Positions 15,924 to 24,526 are shown, counted from the first letter of the stretch. The stretch: DNA of 37,429 nt from Armatimonadota bacterium (GCA_012522555.1 JAAYKG010000141.1:1-37429), one strand, 5' to 3'. The notes: a model not told the origin generated them from the sequence alone. Made by a program: numbers and translations.

Positions 15924-16997
15924 TTAAATGATTTCCAGATAATCCTTATCCGGCAATTCGGGGAACGGCGCGGTCGGCAGGGTTTGATACCAATACGCAC
16001 ATGAGGCGATGTCATCTTGCAGCGGCAAATAGCGGCCACCGGACCTCCAGCCCAGCGCCTGCATCGTCACCCTCAGGTCGCTTTCAAATCGCACCGGATC
16101 CATTATATGCCACCGATACAGGCCGAATCGCTCCTGTGCTTGCAGCGCCCCATCCGGACGGATCACCTGCGGCATCCCCGCATATGGGGTGGTGAACTCC
16201 GTATATTTGCCCTCCTCAAGGAAACAATACGATCCGCAGAAATAGTCCTCAGTGCCGGTCCCGCAGATAGTAGGGAATTGTGTGTCTCCATCCATGAAAA
16301 ACTTGATTTCCCCTTCTCCCCACCAACCGTTGTTGTTTATCCCCCAGCACATATACACCCCCACATACTGCCCCTGCCCTTGGACACCATCGAGAATGGT
16401 GTAGTCCTTTTTATACGGCAGCGGGTTCTCGCGTCTGAACTGTGCGTGGAAGTAGGCGCAATCCGCTGGGACATCGGTGAGAGTGTAGTTGATCTGGTAG
16501 TATAAGACCATGTTTTCGTCGGAGATATTGGTCATTGTGATTCGGCAATGCTTACGGAAGGGCATCTCCCAATAACAATTGAGGCCGCTAAGCGGATTGA
16601 CGCATACTGCAAGCGAGGAAACCTGCGCATATTTCTGCCATCCACAGGCGAAAAAATCCCCTATCGGGCACTCAACCGAGGGTTGTTCCTGATGATCCCA
16701 ATAGATGCGCAGAATTTGATGGCGCCAGTGCCCGGTGGGAGTCATCCAAATCTGTTGAATAGCGCCGGGGCCATCAATGTTGGCGATCTCCCGGCATTCT
16801 CCGGCTGCTATCACTATAGCCGGCGATACCTTCCAGCCTTGTCCGAGTTCGCGAGCGGCGCCGGTGCTTATACCCTCCGCGGCCATCCCGCCTTCCCCTT
16901 TGCCCCCGCCAAAGTTTTCGGCGCTGATCGATCGACTTTTTGCCGACGACACCCGGCAAAGATTGCCCATATTCATACCAAGCCCGTTGAAAGCCAT
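15924..16997 (-). CDS. DUF2961 / GH172 family protein
   Basis: The 357-residue protein belongs to the DUF2961 family, now glycoside hydrolase family 172, whose characterised members act on fructofuranosyl or arabinofuranosyl linkages. Recognisable features are SISAENFGGGKGEGG near the N-terminus, GPGAIQQIWMT, LRIYWDHQEQPSVECPIGDF, WGEGEIKFFMDGD and the signature CGTGTEDYFCGSYCF. No signal peptide is visible, so it seems cytoplasmic. ATG 16997 has GGAGG seven bases upstream; the frame is open 19 codons earlier. A likely promoter (17026-17054) and a strong terminator (15871-15907) show it is a single-gene unit. The substrate cannot be told from sequence. Confidence 0.85.
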   Translation of the reverse strand: MAFNGLGMNMGNLCRVSSAKSRSISAENFGGGKGEGGMAAEGISTGAARELGQGWKVSPAIVIAAGECREIANIDGPGAIQQIWMTPTGHWRHQILRIYWDHQEQPSVECPIGDFFACGWQKYAQVSSLAVCVNPLSGLNCYWEMPFRKHCRITMTNISDENMVLYYQINYTLTDVPADCAYFHAQFRRENPLPYKKDYTILDGVQGQGQYVGVYMCWGINNNGWWGEGEIKFFMDGDTQFPTICGTGTEDYFCGSYCFLEEGKYTEFTTPYAGMPQVIRPDGALQAQERFGLYRWHIMDPVRFESDLRVTMQALGWRSGGRYLPLQDDIASCAYWYQTLPTAPFPELPDKDYLEII

Positions 16998-17025
16998 GCT
17001 GTTGCCTCCGATGGATAGTTGAGGA

Positions 17026-17054
17026 AGTGTATCACACAACCAGCCATACCGCAA
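17026..17054 (-). promoter_or_regulatory. Possible promoter for the DUF2961/GH172 gene
   Basis: Minus-strand TTGCGG (17054-17049) and TACACT (17031-17026), 17 bp apart. The -35 is weak (three of six bases). Confidence 0.5.
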
Positions 17055-17088
17055 TTAATATGCCGCGTGTGCGAGGGCAATCGCCTGG

Positions 17089-17182
17089 CCCCTCCCGTTG
17101 GAGAATGCGTTCCCCTAATCCCCTCCCGTTGGAGAATGCGTTCCCTTAATCCCCTCTCCTGGGGGAGAGGGTTAGGGTGAGG
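17089..17182. repeat. Two tandem 31-bp repeats plus a third partial, inverted-repeat-bearing copy
   Basis: Units 17089-17119 and 17120-17150 differ at one base. Each starts CCCCTCCCGTTGGAG and ends CCCTAAT or CCTTAAT. A third copy starts at 17151 (CCCCTCTCCTGGGGGAGAGG) and diverges into a hairpin-forming segment followed by GTTAGGGTGAGGG. This resembles widespread intergenic repeats of the CCCTCTCC...GGAGAGGG type. It lies between the PRC-barrel gene and the promoter of the GH172 gene. Confidence 0.7.
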
Positions 17183-17274
17183 GCGAAGAAAGAAAACAGG
17201 CTATGTAATAATGAAAGGCCGCCGTATCGACACTGCCAATTCTATTTGTGCCTTGCCCGATGTTGTAATGGCCG

Positions 17275-17301
17275 AAAACAAAGGGGCGACAGCGCCGCCC
17301 C
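17275..17301 (-). terminator. Rho-independent terminator of the PRC-barrel gene
   Basis: Minus-strand stem GGGGCG / CGCCCC with a 7-base loop, followed by TTTGTTTT. It begins 13 bases past the stop. Confidence 0.7.
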
Positions 17302-17313
17302 CGGCCGCAATAA

Positions 17314-17703
17314 TCATCCGGACTGCGCCCTCGCCAAATTCAGCCAATACTCCACAAACGGCATCACATCGACCACGTTTTCTGTGAAGTCGGGGCTGTC
17401 GAGAACATCCGACTCCAAGGCAGGCACAACAACGAGAGCATGGGATATGTCCAGATACATCCCCTCCACGGGAACAAGCGACACCTTGTGCGATTCTTCA
17501 TCCTTGATCGCAACGAATACGATTTGCCCACTGCCTGCGTCGGCAAGCATGTCGGAAACAGTCCCGAATATGACCCCTTCCATATCCGCTACTTGCCAAC
17601 CCATTGCATCCGGCTGTCCATCCGCCAACTGATATGTTACACAGCTTAACCTGACCAGGCCGATCTGCGCATCTTCTTGTTCAAAATCCGGGTAGTACTG
17701 CAT
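17314..17703 (-). CDS. PRC-barrel domain protein
   Basis: The 129-residue protein carries one PRC-barrel-like beta fold at residues about 20-100. It opens with MGWQVADMEGVIFGTVSDML, continues with QIVFVAIKDEESHKVSLVPV and ends with the ISHALVVVPALES strand. PRC-barrels occur in RimM and in photosynthetic reaction-centre subunit H, and stand-alone versions often bind proteins or RNA. No signal peptide or partner domain is present. The start has GAGGTA five bases upstream. It is divergent from the PAS sensor gene and has its own terminator. Confidence 0.8.
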   Translation of the reverse strand: MQYYPDFEQEDAQIGLVRLSCVTYQLADGQPDAMGWQVADMEGVIFGTVSDMLADAGSGQIVFVAIKDEESHKVSLVPVEGMYLDISHALVVVPALESDVLDSPDFTENVVDVMPFVEYWLNLARAQSG

Positions 17704-17879
17704 TTAAGTACCTCGCCGTTACCTGGCCAACGCCAATGCGCCGGTTCGGTGTTTTTGATATGTAGCTCGATTGCCGCATCGTAATATGTCACGGCAATCA
17801 TGTACGGGTTACCCGCACCCTCATTGGCTCACACGTACCAAGGCCGACAAAAGCATGTGTGAAAATTTATTTGATGAGA

Positions 17880-17908
17880 TTGATATGTTTCGACTTGGGG
17901 TATAAAAT
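17880..17908 (+). promoter_or_regulatory. Sigma-70 type promoter for the multi-PAS sensor
   Basis: TTGATA (17880-17885) and TAAAAT (17903-17908), 17 bp apart. The start codon follows about 50 bases after the expected start point. Confidence 0.65.
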
Positions 17909-17967
17909 CAGGCAGGAAGCAAGCAGAGAAATGTGCAATTAATTGAGGATATCGTCCACACAATATA

Positions 17968-20900
17968 ATGGCACAGTCCGACAAAAACCCAATATTCGAA
18001 GACAAAATCGAGCATGTCCCCGATTGGATTTGGGAGATCAATCAGGAGGGCATCGTTACATATTCTAACAATATAGTATCCGACACGCTCGGCTATAACG
18101 TGCAGGAAATAATCGGGCGACCCTTACTTGACTTTGTGCCCGGGGAAGATAAAAACCGCTGCATAGAATTGATGCGAAGCGCACTCGATGAAGGACGTGC
18201 CCTCAGAAATATACACACCCATTTTTATACAAAAAACAAAGACACAAAAACTCTGGCGGTAAGTTGTGTTCCGATATCGGGCAATGGTAAACCCGCCGGC
18301 TTGCGTGGAGTCGCCAGAGATATCACCGATCACCTCGATAGACTGCATCTCGCCGAGCAAGTGCTGGAGCATTCCCAGACGGGAGTGTTTGTCTTGCTCG
18401 ACAACATCCTGGTTTATGTCAATCAGGGTCTCTGCGAGCTGATGGGGTACACTGAAAGCGAGGTGCTCGGCACGCCGATCTGGAAATATGTCCACCCTGA
18501 CGATATAGCCTGGCTGCTAGATCATCAGAACCGTCGATTGGCGGGGGAGGACGTATCTACCGAGTTTGTGGCCAGGGGGATTACAAAAAGTGGTGAGGTT
18601 CGATACTACGAACTGCGCATTTCGCCTCTAATCTACAAGGGGAAGTTCGCGCTGCTGGTCAACGCTGCCGACACCACTGATGAGGTGTTGGCCCGCGAGT
18701 CGCTTGCCGAAAGCGAACGTAACTTTCGTGACCTTGTCGAGAAAACCAGCGACTGGGTCTGGCAGATCAACGCCAATTTTATTTATACCTATGCTAGCCC
18801 GCGAGCCAAAGAAATGTTTGGTTATGACCCGCAGGAGATGATCGGCAAATCCATATTCGATCTAATGCCGCCGGATGGCGTCGAGCACATCCGCGAGATC
18901 TTTGAACAATCGAGGCGGGACAAAAAACCCGTCGTGATGCTGGAAACCGGAATGCTGCACCGTGATGGACACGTTCTGACTATCGAAACGAGCGCCGAGC
19001 CGATCTTTTCCAACGGCGATTTTTTAGGCTATCGGGGAATAGACCGCGACATCACCACCCGCAAACAAATCGAAGAACAACTGCGCAAAGCATTTTCGGA
19101 ACGCGAGAGTATTTTGCACGCATTTCCGGACGTCTATTTCTGGCTGGATACGGACGGCAAGATACTCGAGTGTCACGCAGCCGACGAAGCTGAGCTTTAC
19201 CAGCCGCCTGGACAGTTCTTGAATAAGAGGATGCAAGACGTATTGCCGGAGGATGTGGGCAGGCAATTTGCCGAAGCCATAGCCGAATTAAAGCACACCC
19301 AGTCAATAGTCTCACTCGAATACACGTTGAAAATCGAGGACACGGAGAAACACTTCGAAGCAAGGATGATGCTGATTTCGACTGGCACGATCATCGTCAT
19401 CGTAAGAAATATCACCGAGCGATACATCGCAAATGTCTCTCTTACAGAGTCTAGAAAAATGCTCGAATTGGTGCTCGAAAATATCCCGCAATACGTGTTT
19501 TGGAAGGACACCAATCTTGTCTACCTGGGATGTAATGACAACTTTGCCGAAGCAGCGGGGGTAGGATCGCCCGAGCACATAGTGGGCAAAACGGACTATG
19601 ATCTGGCCTGGGAAAAAAACGAAGCCGAATCATACCGCAAGTGGGATCGTCAGGTGATCGATGAAGATAAACCCGTTCTCAACATCATTGAAAGCCAGCG
19701 TCGACCGGATGGCCATATATCGTGGGTCGATACCAATAAAATACCTCTGCACAGCGCCGAAGGAGAAGTAATCGGTGTGCTCGGCACTTATGAGGACATT
19801 ACCGAGCGCAGAAAAGCCGAGCAAGCGCTTCACGAAGCCGAATCCAAATATCGAAGCCTGGTCGAAGAGACGATGGTTGGGGTCTATATGATCCAGGATG
19901 ATCACCTCGTATACGTCAATCCTCGTTTTCTCGAAATATTCGGAGCGAAGCAGGTCGATATGCTGGGCCAGCCTCCGCTCAAGTTCGTAGCCCCACAAGA
20001 CAGGGTCATGGTGGCCGAAAATCTGCGAAAACGATTCTCAGGAGAAACAAAAACAATGCGTTATGCGTTCAAAGCACAACGCATCGACGAAACCCCCATC
20101 GACGTCGAGGTGCATACGGCGGTTATGGACTACCAAGGCAGGCCGGCGGTTATCGGCTCGCTGTGGGATATAACAGAACGCAAACGATACACCGAGGCGC
20201 TGCAGGACAATGAAGAGAGATATCGACGGCTCTTCGAGCACAGCCCGGATATGGTTTTCGTGCTGTCCGCCGACACCGGGACGTTTATATCTATGAACCC
20301 TGCCGTGACACAAACTCTGGGATATGCGCCTTATGACGTACTGGGCAAAACTCCGGGCGATATAAGTCCGGAATACCAACCTGACGGCAAATCATCAAGC
20401 GAGGAGGCTATCAGGCTTATCAAAGCTCAACCCGGCGCGCCGGCGCAGAGGCTGGAATGGGTACACAAGAAAAAGGACGGCGCATTGGTCGATTGCGAGA
20501 TCAGCCTTGTAGCTTATAAACAGCATGGCGAGGTTCTCATACAGGCGATAGCCCGAGATATTACGGAACGTAAACAAGCCGAAGAAAGCCGACGAAAACT
20601 CGAACAGGAACTCGACAGGCAAAAGAGAGTCTTCTATCGCGAAACCATCCTCAGCGTAACCGGCGGCAAGCTCAATATATGCGATAATGTTGATGTCGAG
20701 CCATACATAATTCGTTCATCTGATATGTTCGAAGTTGAGGAGACATCGCACGTCGGTGCCGCGCGTCGTCAAACTGCGTCGAAATTGGCTGAGTATGGAT
20801 TGACAGAAGATAGATTGGATGGTTTTTTGGTCGGCATCGGGGAGGCGTTGACTAACGCAATTAAACACGGCAAACACGGCACAGTGCATGTTGGGCACGA

Positions 20901-21165
20901 TGATGACACCGTGTGGGTGGTTGTTTCCGACAAAGGCTCCGGAATTGAGTCACTCATCTTACCACGCGCCGTGCTGTTCAGGGGGTTCTCGACGAAGCCG
21001 TCGTTGGGTCTGGGTTATTCGATAATGCTCGAAGTCAGCGACCGCATCCTTCTCAGCACAGGCCCGCAGGGCACGAGCGTCGTGCTTATAAAGGAAAAGG
21101 TGGCTAATGAGTTGGCTCTTGCGACCGATTTTCTGCCGGACACGTGGGATAACATACCGGGCTGA
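17968..21165 (+). CDS. Seven-PAS sensor protein with C-terminal RsbW/SpoIIAB-like ATPase domain
   Basis: The 1065-residue protein has no membrane segment. Seven consecutive PAS/PAC modules are recognisable at about 11-120, 128-240, 250-367, 371-485, 493-614, 622-740 and 747-870; most end in a D-I-T-E/T-R-like PAC motif (RDITDH, RDITTRK, RNITERY, EDITERRK, WDITERK, RDITERK). After a short coiled coil comes an HATPase_c_2 domain (about 922-1045). It has an N-box GEALTNAIKHG (Glu959, Asn963), a G1 box SDKGSGI and a G2 box GLGYSIM. There is no HisKA dimerisation helix and no phospho-acceptor His. The catalytic part therefore resembles anti-sigma serine kinases rather than ordinary histidine kinases. 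Input could be redox, ligand or light; no heme or flavin site can be assigned. The start lacks a clear ribosome site. Confidence 0.88.
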   Translation: MAQSDKNPIFEDKIEHVPDWIWEINQEGIVTYSNNIVSDTLGYNVQEIIGRPLLDFVPGEDKNRCIELMRSALDEGRALRNIHTHFYTKNKDTKTLAVSCVPISGNGKPAGLRGVARDITDHLDRLHLAEQVLEHSQTGVFVLLDNILVYVNQGLCELMGYTESEVLGTPIWKYVHPDDIAWLLDHQNRRLAGEDVSTEFVARGITKSGEVRYYELRISPLIYKGKFALLVNAADTTDEVLARESLAESERNFRDLVEKTSDWVWQINANFIYTYASPRAKEMFGYDPQEMIGKSIFDLMPPDGVEHIREIFEQSRRDKKPVVMLETGMLHRDGHVLTIETSAEPIFSNGDFLGYRGIDRDITTRKQIEEQLRKAFSERESILHAFPDVYFWLDTDGKILECHAADEAELYQPPGQFLNKRMQDVLPEDVGRQFAEAIAELKHTQSIVSLEYTLKIEDTEKHFEARMMLISTGTIIVIVRNITERYIANVSLTESRKMLELVLENIPQYVFWKDTNLVYLGCNDNFAEAAGVGSPEHIVGKTDYDLAWEKNEAESYRKWDRQVIDEDKPVLNIIESQRRPDGHISWVDTNKIPLHSAEGEVIGVLGTYEDITERRKAEQALHEAESKYRSLVEETMVGVYMIQDDHLVYVNPRFLEIFGAKQVDMLGQPPLKFVAPQDRVMVAENLRKRFSGETKTMRYAFKAQRIDETPIDVEVHTAVMDYQGRPAVIGSLWDITERKRYTEALQDNEERYRRLFEHSPDMVFVLSADTGTFISMNPAVTQTLGYAPYDVLGKTPGDISPEYQPDGKSSSEEAIRLIKAQPGAPAQRLEWVHKKKDGALVDCEISLVAYKQHGEVLIQAIARDITERKQAEESRRKLEQELDRQKRVFYRETILSVTGGKLNICDNVDVEPYIIRSSDMFEVEETSHVGAARRQTASKLAEYGLTEDRLDGFLVGIGEALTNAIKHGKHGTVHVGHDDDTVWVVVSDKGSGIESLILPRAVLFRGFSTKPSLGLGYSIMLEVSDRILLSTGPQGTSVVLIKEKVANELALATDFLPDTWDNIPG

Positions 21166-21168
21166 TTA

Positions 21169-21197
21169 TTGACCTGGTTGTGCCGCATTGTTATACT
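21169..21197 (+). promoter_or_regulatory. Sigma-70 type promoter giving a near-leaderless transcript
   Basis: TTGACC (21169-21174) and TATACT (21192-21197), 17 bp apart. The expected start point, about seven bases past the -10, falls at 21204-21206, on or next to the ATG at 21206. Confidence 0.65.
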
Positions 21198-21205
21198 CAA
21201 GCTAC

Positions 21206-21664
21206 ATGAAACCTCATAAAAACGATGCAAACTTTCCACAAAAGCCCCCCAACGACGCTCGTCGGGGCGTGGCTTCGCCATCGACAAGTCTAGCGACGAT
21301 TATTGTCGCAGTAATATGCGGGGCGGTGGCGGGGTGGGCTGTAGGATTGCTCGGCTGGTCGGTGTTGTTTATTTCAGCGGGATATGGTGTTTTGTGCGGT
21401 GAGATGATACTACGGGCGTCAGATCGACGATGCTCTATTGGGTGCAATATATCGGTCGTTATCGCTATGCTGGTCGGCGCCATCGGCGGCAGGCTCGTAG
21501 TGGCCGCTTTGGTGATGCGCTCTTTAGGGGTTAAACCACCACTTGGGGCGTTGGATGTGATCGCCGATTTGGTCAGCCCCTCCCCGATTCCTCTGACCGC
21601 TCTCCTGCTTACTTTTGCGTTTTCCGCAGCTTGGATCCGGTATTCCACCAGGCGCACCCATTGA
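21206..21664 (+). CDS. Small integral membrane protein of unknown function
   Basis: The 152-residue protein has a polar N-terminus of about 30 residues. It then has roughly four membrane segments: LATIIVAVICGAVAGWAVGL, LFISAGYGVLCGEMIL, SVVIAMLVGAIGGRLVVAAL and TALLLTFAFSAAWI. I do not recognise the family. I chose ATG 21206. A TTG at 21188 in the same frame would sit within the promoter. No Shine-Dalgarno is present, in keeping with a leaderless message. The stop codon overlaps the -35 box of the next promoter. Confidence 0.6.
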   Translation: MKPHKNDANFPQKPPNDARRGVASPSTSLATIIVAVICGAVAGWAVGLLGWSVLFISAGYGVLCGEMILRASDRRCSIGCNISVVIAMLVGAIGGRLVVAALVMRSLGVKPPLGALDVIADLVSPSPIPLTALLLTFAFSAAWIRYSTRRTH

Positions 21665-21689
21665 CAAATATTGTCAGTGAGGATATAAC
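21661..21689 (+). promoter_or_regulatory. Strong promoter for the TIGR03790 gene, with palindromic operator candidate
   Basis: TTGACA (21661-21666) and TATAAC (21684-21689), 17 bp apart. The inverted repeat TGACAA-ATA-TTGTCA (21662-21676) overlaps the -35 box and could bind a dimeric repressor. Confidence 0.7.
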
Positions 21690-21794
21690 TCAGTGCAAGC
21701 TGGCGTGCATTTTGGTTCGACGTCTTGTCCGCCGGGTGTTCCACATTATAGCGGTTCTTCATGAAGCCGGATACGAATACTGGGGGGCGCAGAA

Positions 21795-23792
21795 GTGTTT
21801 CGGCCTGCTTTCCGTCTCACTGGGTTGTGGAAGATTGTTATCTCATCGGTTGTGCTATTGTCGCCTGTCACGTGCGTCTATGGCGGCGGCTCGGCACGTA
21901 ATGTGCTGGTTGTCGAGAACATCCATAGCCCTGCCTCCATAGAAATCGCTGACTACTATGCCGCCGCCCGAGGCATCCCATACAGCAATCGCTGCCGAAT
22001 CAGGTGCTCGACCAGCGAAACCGTGAGCCGCGTCGAATATGAAACCAATGTCCTTGCGCCGATCAGACGAAGCCTTCAAAACCCTGCCATCTCAGATAAA
22101 ATCGACTATATCGTGCTTACGAAAGGCACTCCACTGCGGGTGGAATATGGTTTGTCGACCGGCCCGCTGTCCGTAACCAGCATGCTGACCTGTATCGGTG
22201 AACTGGATATTACATCTTGTTTTGAAAATCCGTACGGCCCGTTATACTGGAACCCGAACCCTACGGCTTTTTCTCATCAGACCAATTTCTATGGCAGACA
22301 CCTCTATCTGGTCACCAGGCTCGACGGCTACACCACTAGCGATGTTCTGGCGATGATAGATCGCGGCCTCGACGCGTCTTCCCCGAGCGGTCCGGTGATG
22401 TTGGATCAGAAATACTTGGGCGCTAATCCGGCAGGCTCGAGTCTCGCGTTGAATCAACGAATTGGCGATGCCAACAATTGGCTTATGCAAAACGGAATCC
22501 CAACAATATTCGATGATACGTCGAGGTTTCTGTCCGACGGTGAAAATCTGATGGGTTATTTCAGTTGGGGCAGCAATGACCCGTCTTATTCAAGAGCCGC
22601 ATATACGAGCAATATGTTCGCCCCTGGGTCGATTGCAGACTCCTACGTTTCCAGCAGCGGGCGCACTTTTTTTGACAACCCAAACGGGCAATCTCTTGTG
22701 GCTGATCTTATCGCGCAGGGCGCTTGCGGGGTATGCGGCCACGTATCCGAGCCATATATGGCCTACGTGACCTATCCGGATATACTGTTTAAGATGTATA
22801 TGCAGGGGTTTACTTTGGCCGAGAGTTTCTACGCCGCCTGCCCGATGCTGTTCTGGAAATCAGTTGTAGTGGGAGACCCGCTGATGGCTGCATATGCAAC
22901 AACCCCGAAAGTCAGCATTGTGGTTCCGGACGAACCTTTGACCGGGCTTGCACAACTCCAAGCCACGGCCGTCGACCCGAAAGGCATCGCTAAGGTCGAG
23001 TTTTATATGAACGGCGCTCCCGTGGGTGTGAGTTATAGCATTCCCTACAGTGTCCCGCTGGATACGACGCAATATTATGTCGGGACTCATGCAATAGAGG
23101 CCAGGGCAGTGCAGGCCGGGCCGGTGGAGTCTGAAAGTTGGGCATCTGCCAGAGTGCAGATAGCAAACCCGGTATCCGCGCTTCGCGTGATAGCGGATGC
23201 GTTCGGATGTGACGACGGGCAGGGTGTGTGGTGCGCCGATAAAGTTGTGATGGCGGGTACGGCCGATTTGGGTTCAAATGAATTTTATGTGCAGGAATTC
23301 AACGGGGCCAGCGGCATCAGAGTGATATGGGATGGAGCGGTGGATGCGGGTGACATTGTGAGCATCTACGGGTCTTTGATCACAGATGAGGGCGAAAGAA
23401 GTATTCTGGCTGAGTCGGTAATAATCGAGAATTCAGTGTTGACACTTCCCGCCCCGAGGGCAATGTCCAACAAAACCGTCGGCGGTGGCGACGCCACCCG
23501 GCACACCCCTGGTATCACAGGGGGGATCGGGCTGCGCAACCAGGGCTTGCTGATAAAAACCTGGGGCTGCGTCACTTATGTCGGAGCGGACCACGAGGAC
23601 TTCTTTTATATTGACGATGGAAGCCGTTTGGATGATGGCAACAGTCACGTCGGCTTGAGAGTAAAATCCAGAAATCTGATCAAACCGGCTGTCGGCAGCT
23701 TCGTCATCGTGACCGGTATCAGCAGCTGCCAGTTGGTGGGCGACAAAATCATACGAACAATCAAGCCCAGGCAGCAGGACGATATAAGATAG
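21795..23792 (+). CDS. Secreted TIGR03790-family protein with Ig-like and OB-like C-terminal domains
   Basis: The 665-residue protein has a signal peptide (LWKIVISSVVLLSPVTCVYG). Residues about 33-370 match the TIGR03790 family of unknown function: ARNVLVVENIHSPASIEIAD, YYAAARGIPYSNRC, VLTKGTPLRVEY, the segment GACGVCGHVSEPYMAYVTYP and a closing VVGDPLMAAYA. The family looks like a Rossmann/caspase-like fold, but a protease role is only a guess. Residues about 375-455 are a Big-type Ig domain (KVEFYMNGAPVGVSYSIPYS). The last 200 residues are the OB-like module shared with the putative glycosidase at 8184-9998. The GTG start 21795 has GGGGGG seven bases upstream. The protein is likely exported to the envelope or outside. 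Confidence 0.85.
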   Translation: MFRPAFRLTGLWKIVISSVVLLSPVTCVYGGGSARNVLVVENIHSPASIEIADYYAAARGIPYSNRCRIRCSTSETVSRVEYETNVLAPIRRSLQNPAISDKIDYIVLTKGTPLRVEYGLSTGPLSVTSMLTCIGELDITSCFENPYGPLYWNPNPTAFSHQTNFYGRHLYLVTRLDGYTTSDVLAMIDRGLDASSPSGPVMLDQKYLGANPAGSSLALNQRIGDANNWLMQNGIPTIFDDTSRFLSDGENLMGYFSWGSNDPSYSRAAYTSNMFAPGSIADSYVSSSGRTFFDNPNGQSLVADLIAQGACGVCGHVSEPYMAYVTYPDILFKMYMQGFTLAESFYAACPMLFWKSVVVGDPLMAAYATTPKVSIVVPDEPLTGLAQLQATAVDPKGIAKVEFYMNGAPVGVSYSIPYSVPLDTTQYYVGTHAIEARAVQAGPVESESWASARVQIANPVSALRVIADAFGCDDGQGVWCADKVVMAGTADLGSNEFYVQEFNGASGIRVIWDGAVDAGDIVSIYGSLITDEGERSILAESVIIENSVLTLPAPRAMSNKTVGGGDATRHTPGITGGIGLRNQGLLIKTWGCVTYVGADHEDFFYIDDGSRLDDGNSHVGLRVKSRNLIKPAVGSFVIVTGISSCQLVGDKIIRTIKPRQQDDIR

Positions 23793-23828
23793 TCGTCGAA
23801 AATAAACCAGATAATGTTAATAATGGCC

Positions 23829-23857
23829 TTGACAATCCTGGGTCCTGGGGGTAATAT
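23829..23857 (+). promoter_or_regulatory. Sigma-70 type promoter for the PEP-CTERM pair
   Basis: Perfect TTGACA (23829-23834) and TAATAT (23852-23857), 17 bp apart. The leader is about 85 bases. Confidence 0.65.
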
Positions 23858-23950
23858 GCGATAAAATGTAGCGAGGGGACGCAAGCCGTGGGAGTTGGTG
23901 TGATCCGCATGGCCGCTTGCTATATATAAGCACTGTTAAGGAGGAGAATA

Positions 23951-24514
23951 ATGGCTTCAAATCGCGTAATTATATTAGTTGCGGCGATGATCTTGTTGGC
24001 GGCGGGTGTCGTTGCATCGGCTGATGTTGTTGTTGCTGAATCGACCGACACGCTCACCGGCGACGGAACAGTTGGTAGTCTCACTTGCAAGGCGACGGTT
24101 ACTCGTGGAGTAGACAATATTTACACATATTTGTACGAGCTGACCTATACAACCGGCACTTCGGCGGTTCATACGTTCTCGCTTGAGAATCCTAACCGCG
24201 TTGATTTCTATGATGCGAATAATATTCCTGTTATTGGTGTGAAGATATTCCAGGGCCCGGAGGACGGGTCAGATCATTTTCTTGATTGGAAACACGGCGA
24301 GATCAGGCCGAACGATCAACACCAGTTCAGCTATAAATCCGCATATGCGCCCATGCTGGATGTTAAGGGGTTTGCGATTGTGATTGACGGTGGGAGTTAT
24401 GCCGAGGGTTTGACCCTTGTCATGGGTGATGTCATTCCCGAGCCAGCGAGTTTGCTGGTTGTTTTGTTCGGTTCCGCTGGGGTGGTTCCGATGATCCTGA
24501 AACGCCGCAAATAG
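23951..24514 (+). CDS. PEP-CTERM sorting-domain protein 1
   Basis: The 187-residue exported protein has a signal peptide (VIILVAAMILLAAGVVASA) and a C-terminal sorting signal of the PEP-CTERM type. That signal is VIPEPAS, then a hydrophobic helix (LLVVLFGSAGVVPMIL), then the basic end KRRK. Such tails are cut by exosortase and the protein is retained at or released from the envelope, often with exopolysaccharide. The middle is a beta-rich domain (CKATVTRGVDNIYTYLYELT) that resembles the corresponding part of the next gene, so the two are tandem paralogues. The ribosome site AAGGAGG is excellent. No exosortase gene is in the window. Confidence 0.85.
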   Translation: MASNRVIILVAAMILLAAGVVASADVVVAESTDTLTGDGTVGSLTCKATVTRGVDNIYTYLYELTYTTGTSAVHTFSLENPNRVDFYDANNIPVIGVKIFQGPEDGSDHFLDWKHGEIRPNDQHQFSYKSAYAPMLDVKGFAIVIDGGSYAEGLTLVMGDVIPEPASLLVVLFGSAGVVPMILKRRK

Positions 24515-24526
24515 AATAGTTTGTTG

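Noticed and set aside
17089-17182. Tandem repeats as a CRISPR array
   Set aside because: Units are directly adjacent with no spacers, and no cas gene is in the window.
17646-17801. A 51-codon minus-strand frame overlapping the start of the PRC-barrel gene
   Set aside because: No ribosome site, an 80-base overlap with a well-supported gene in another frame, and no recognisable features.
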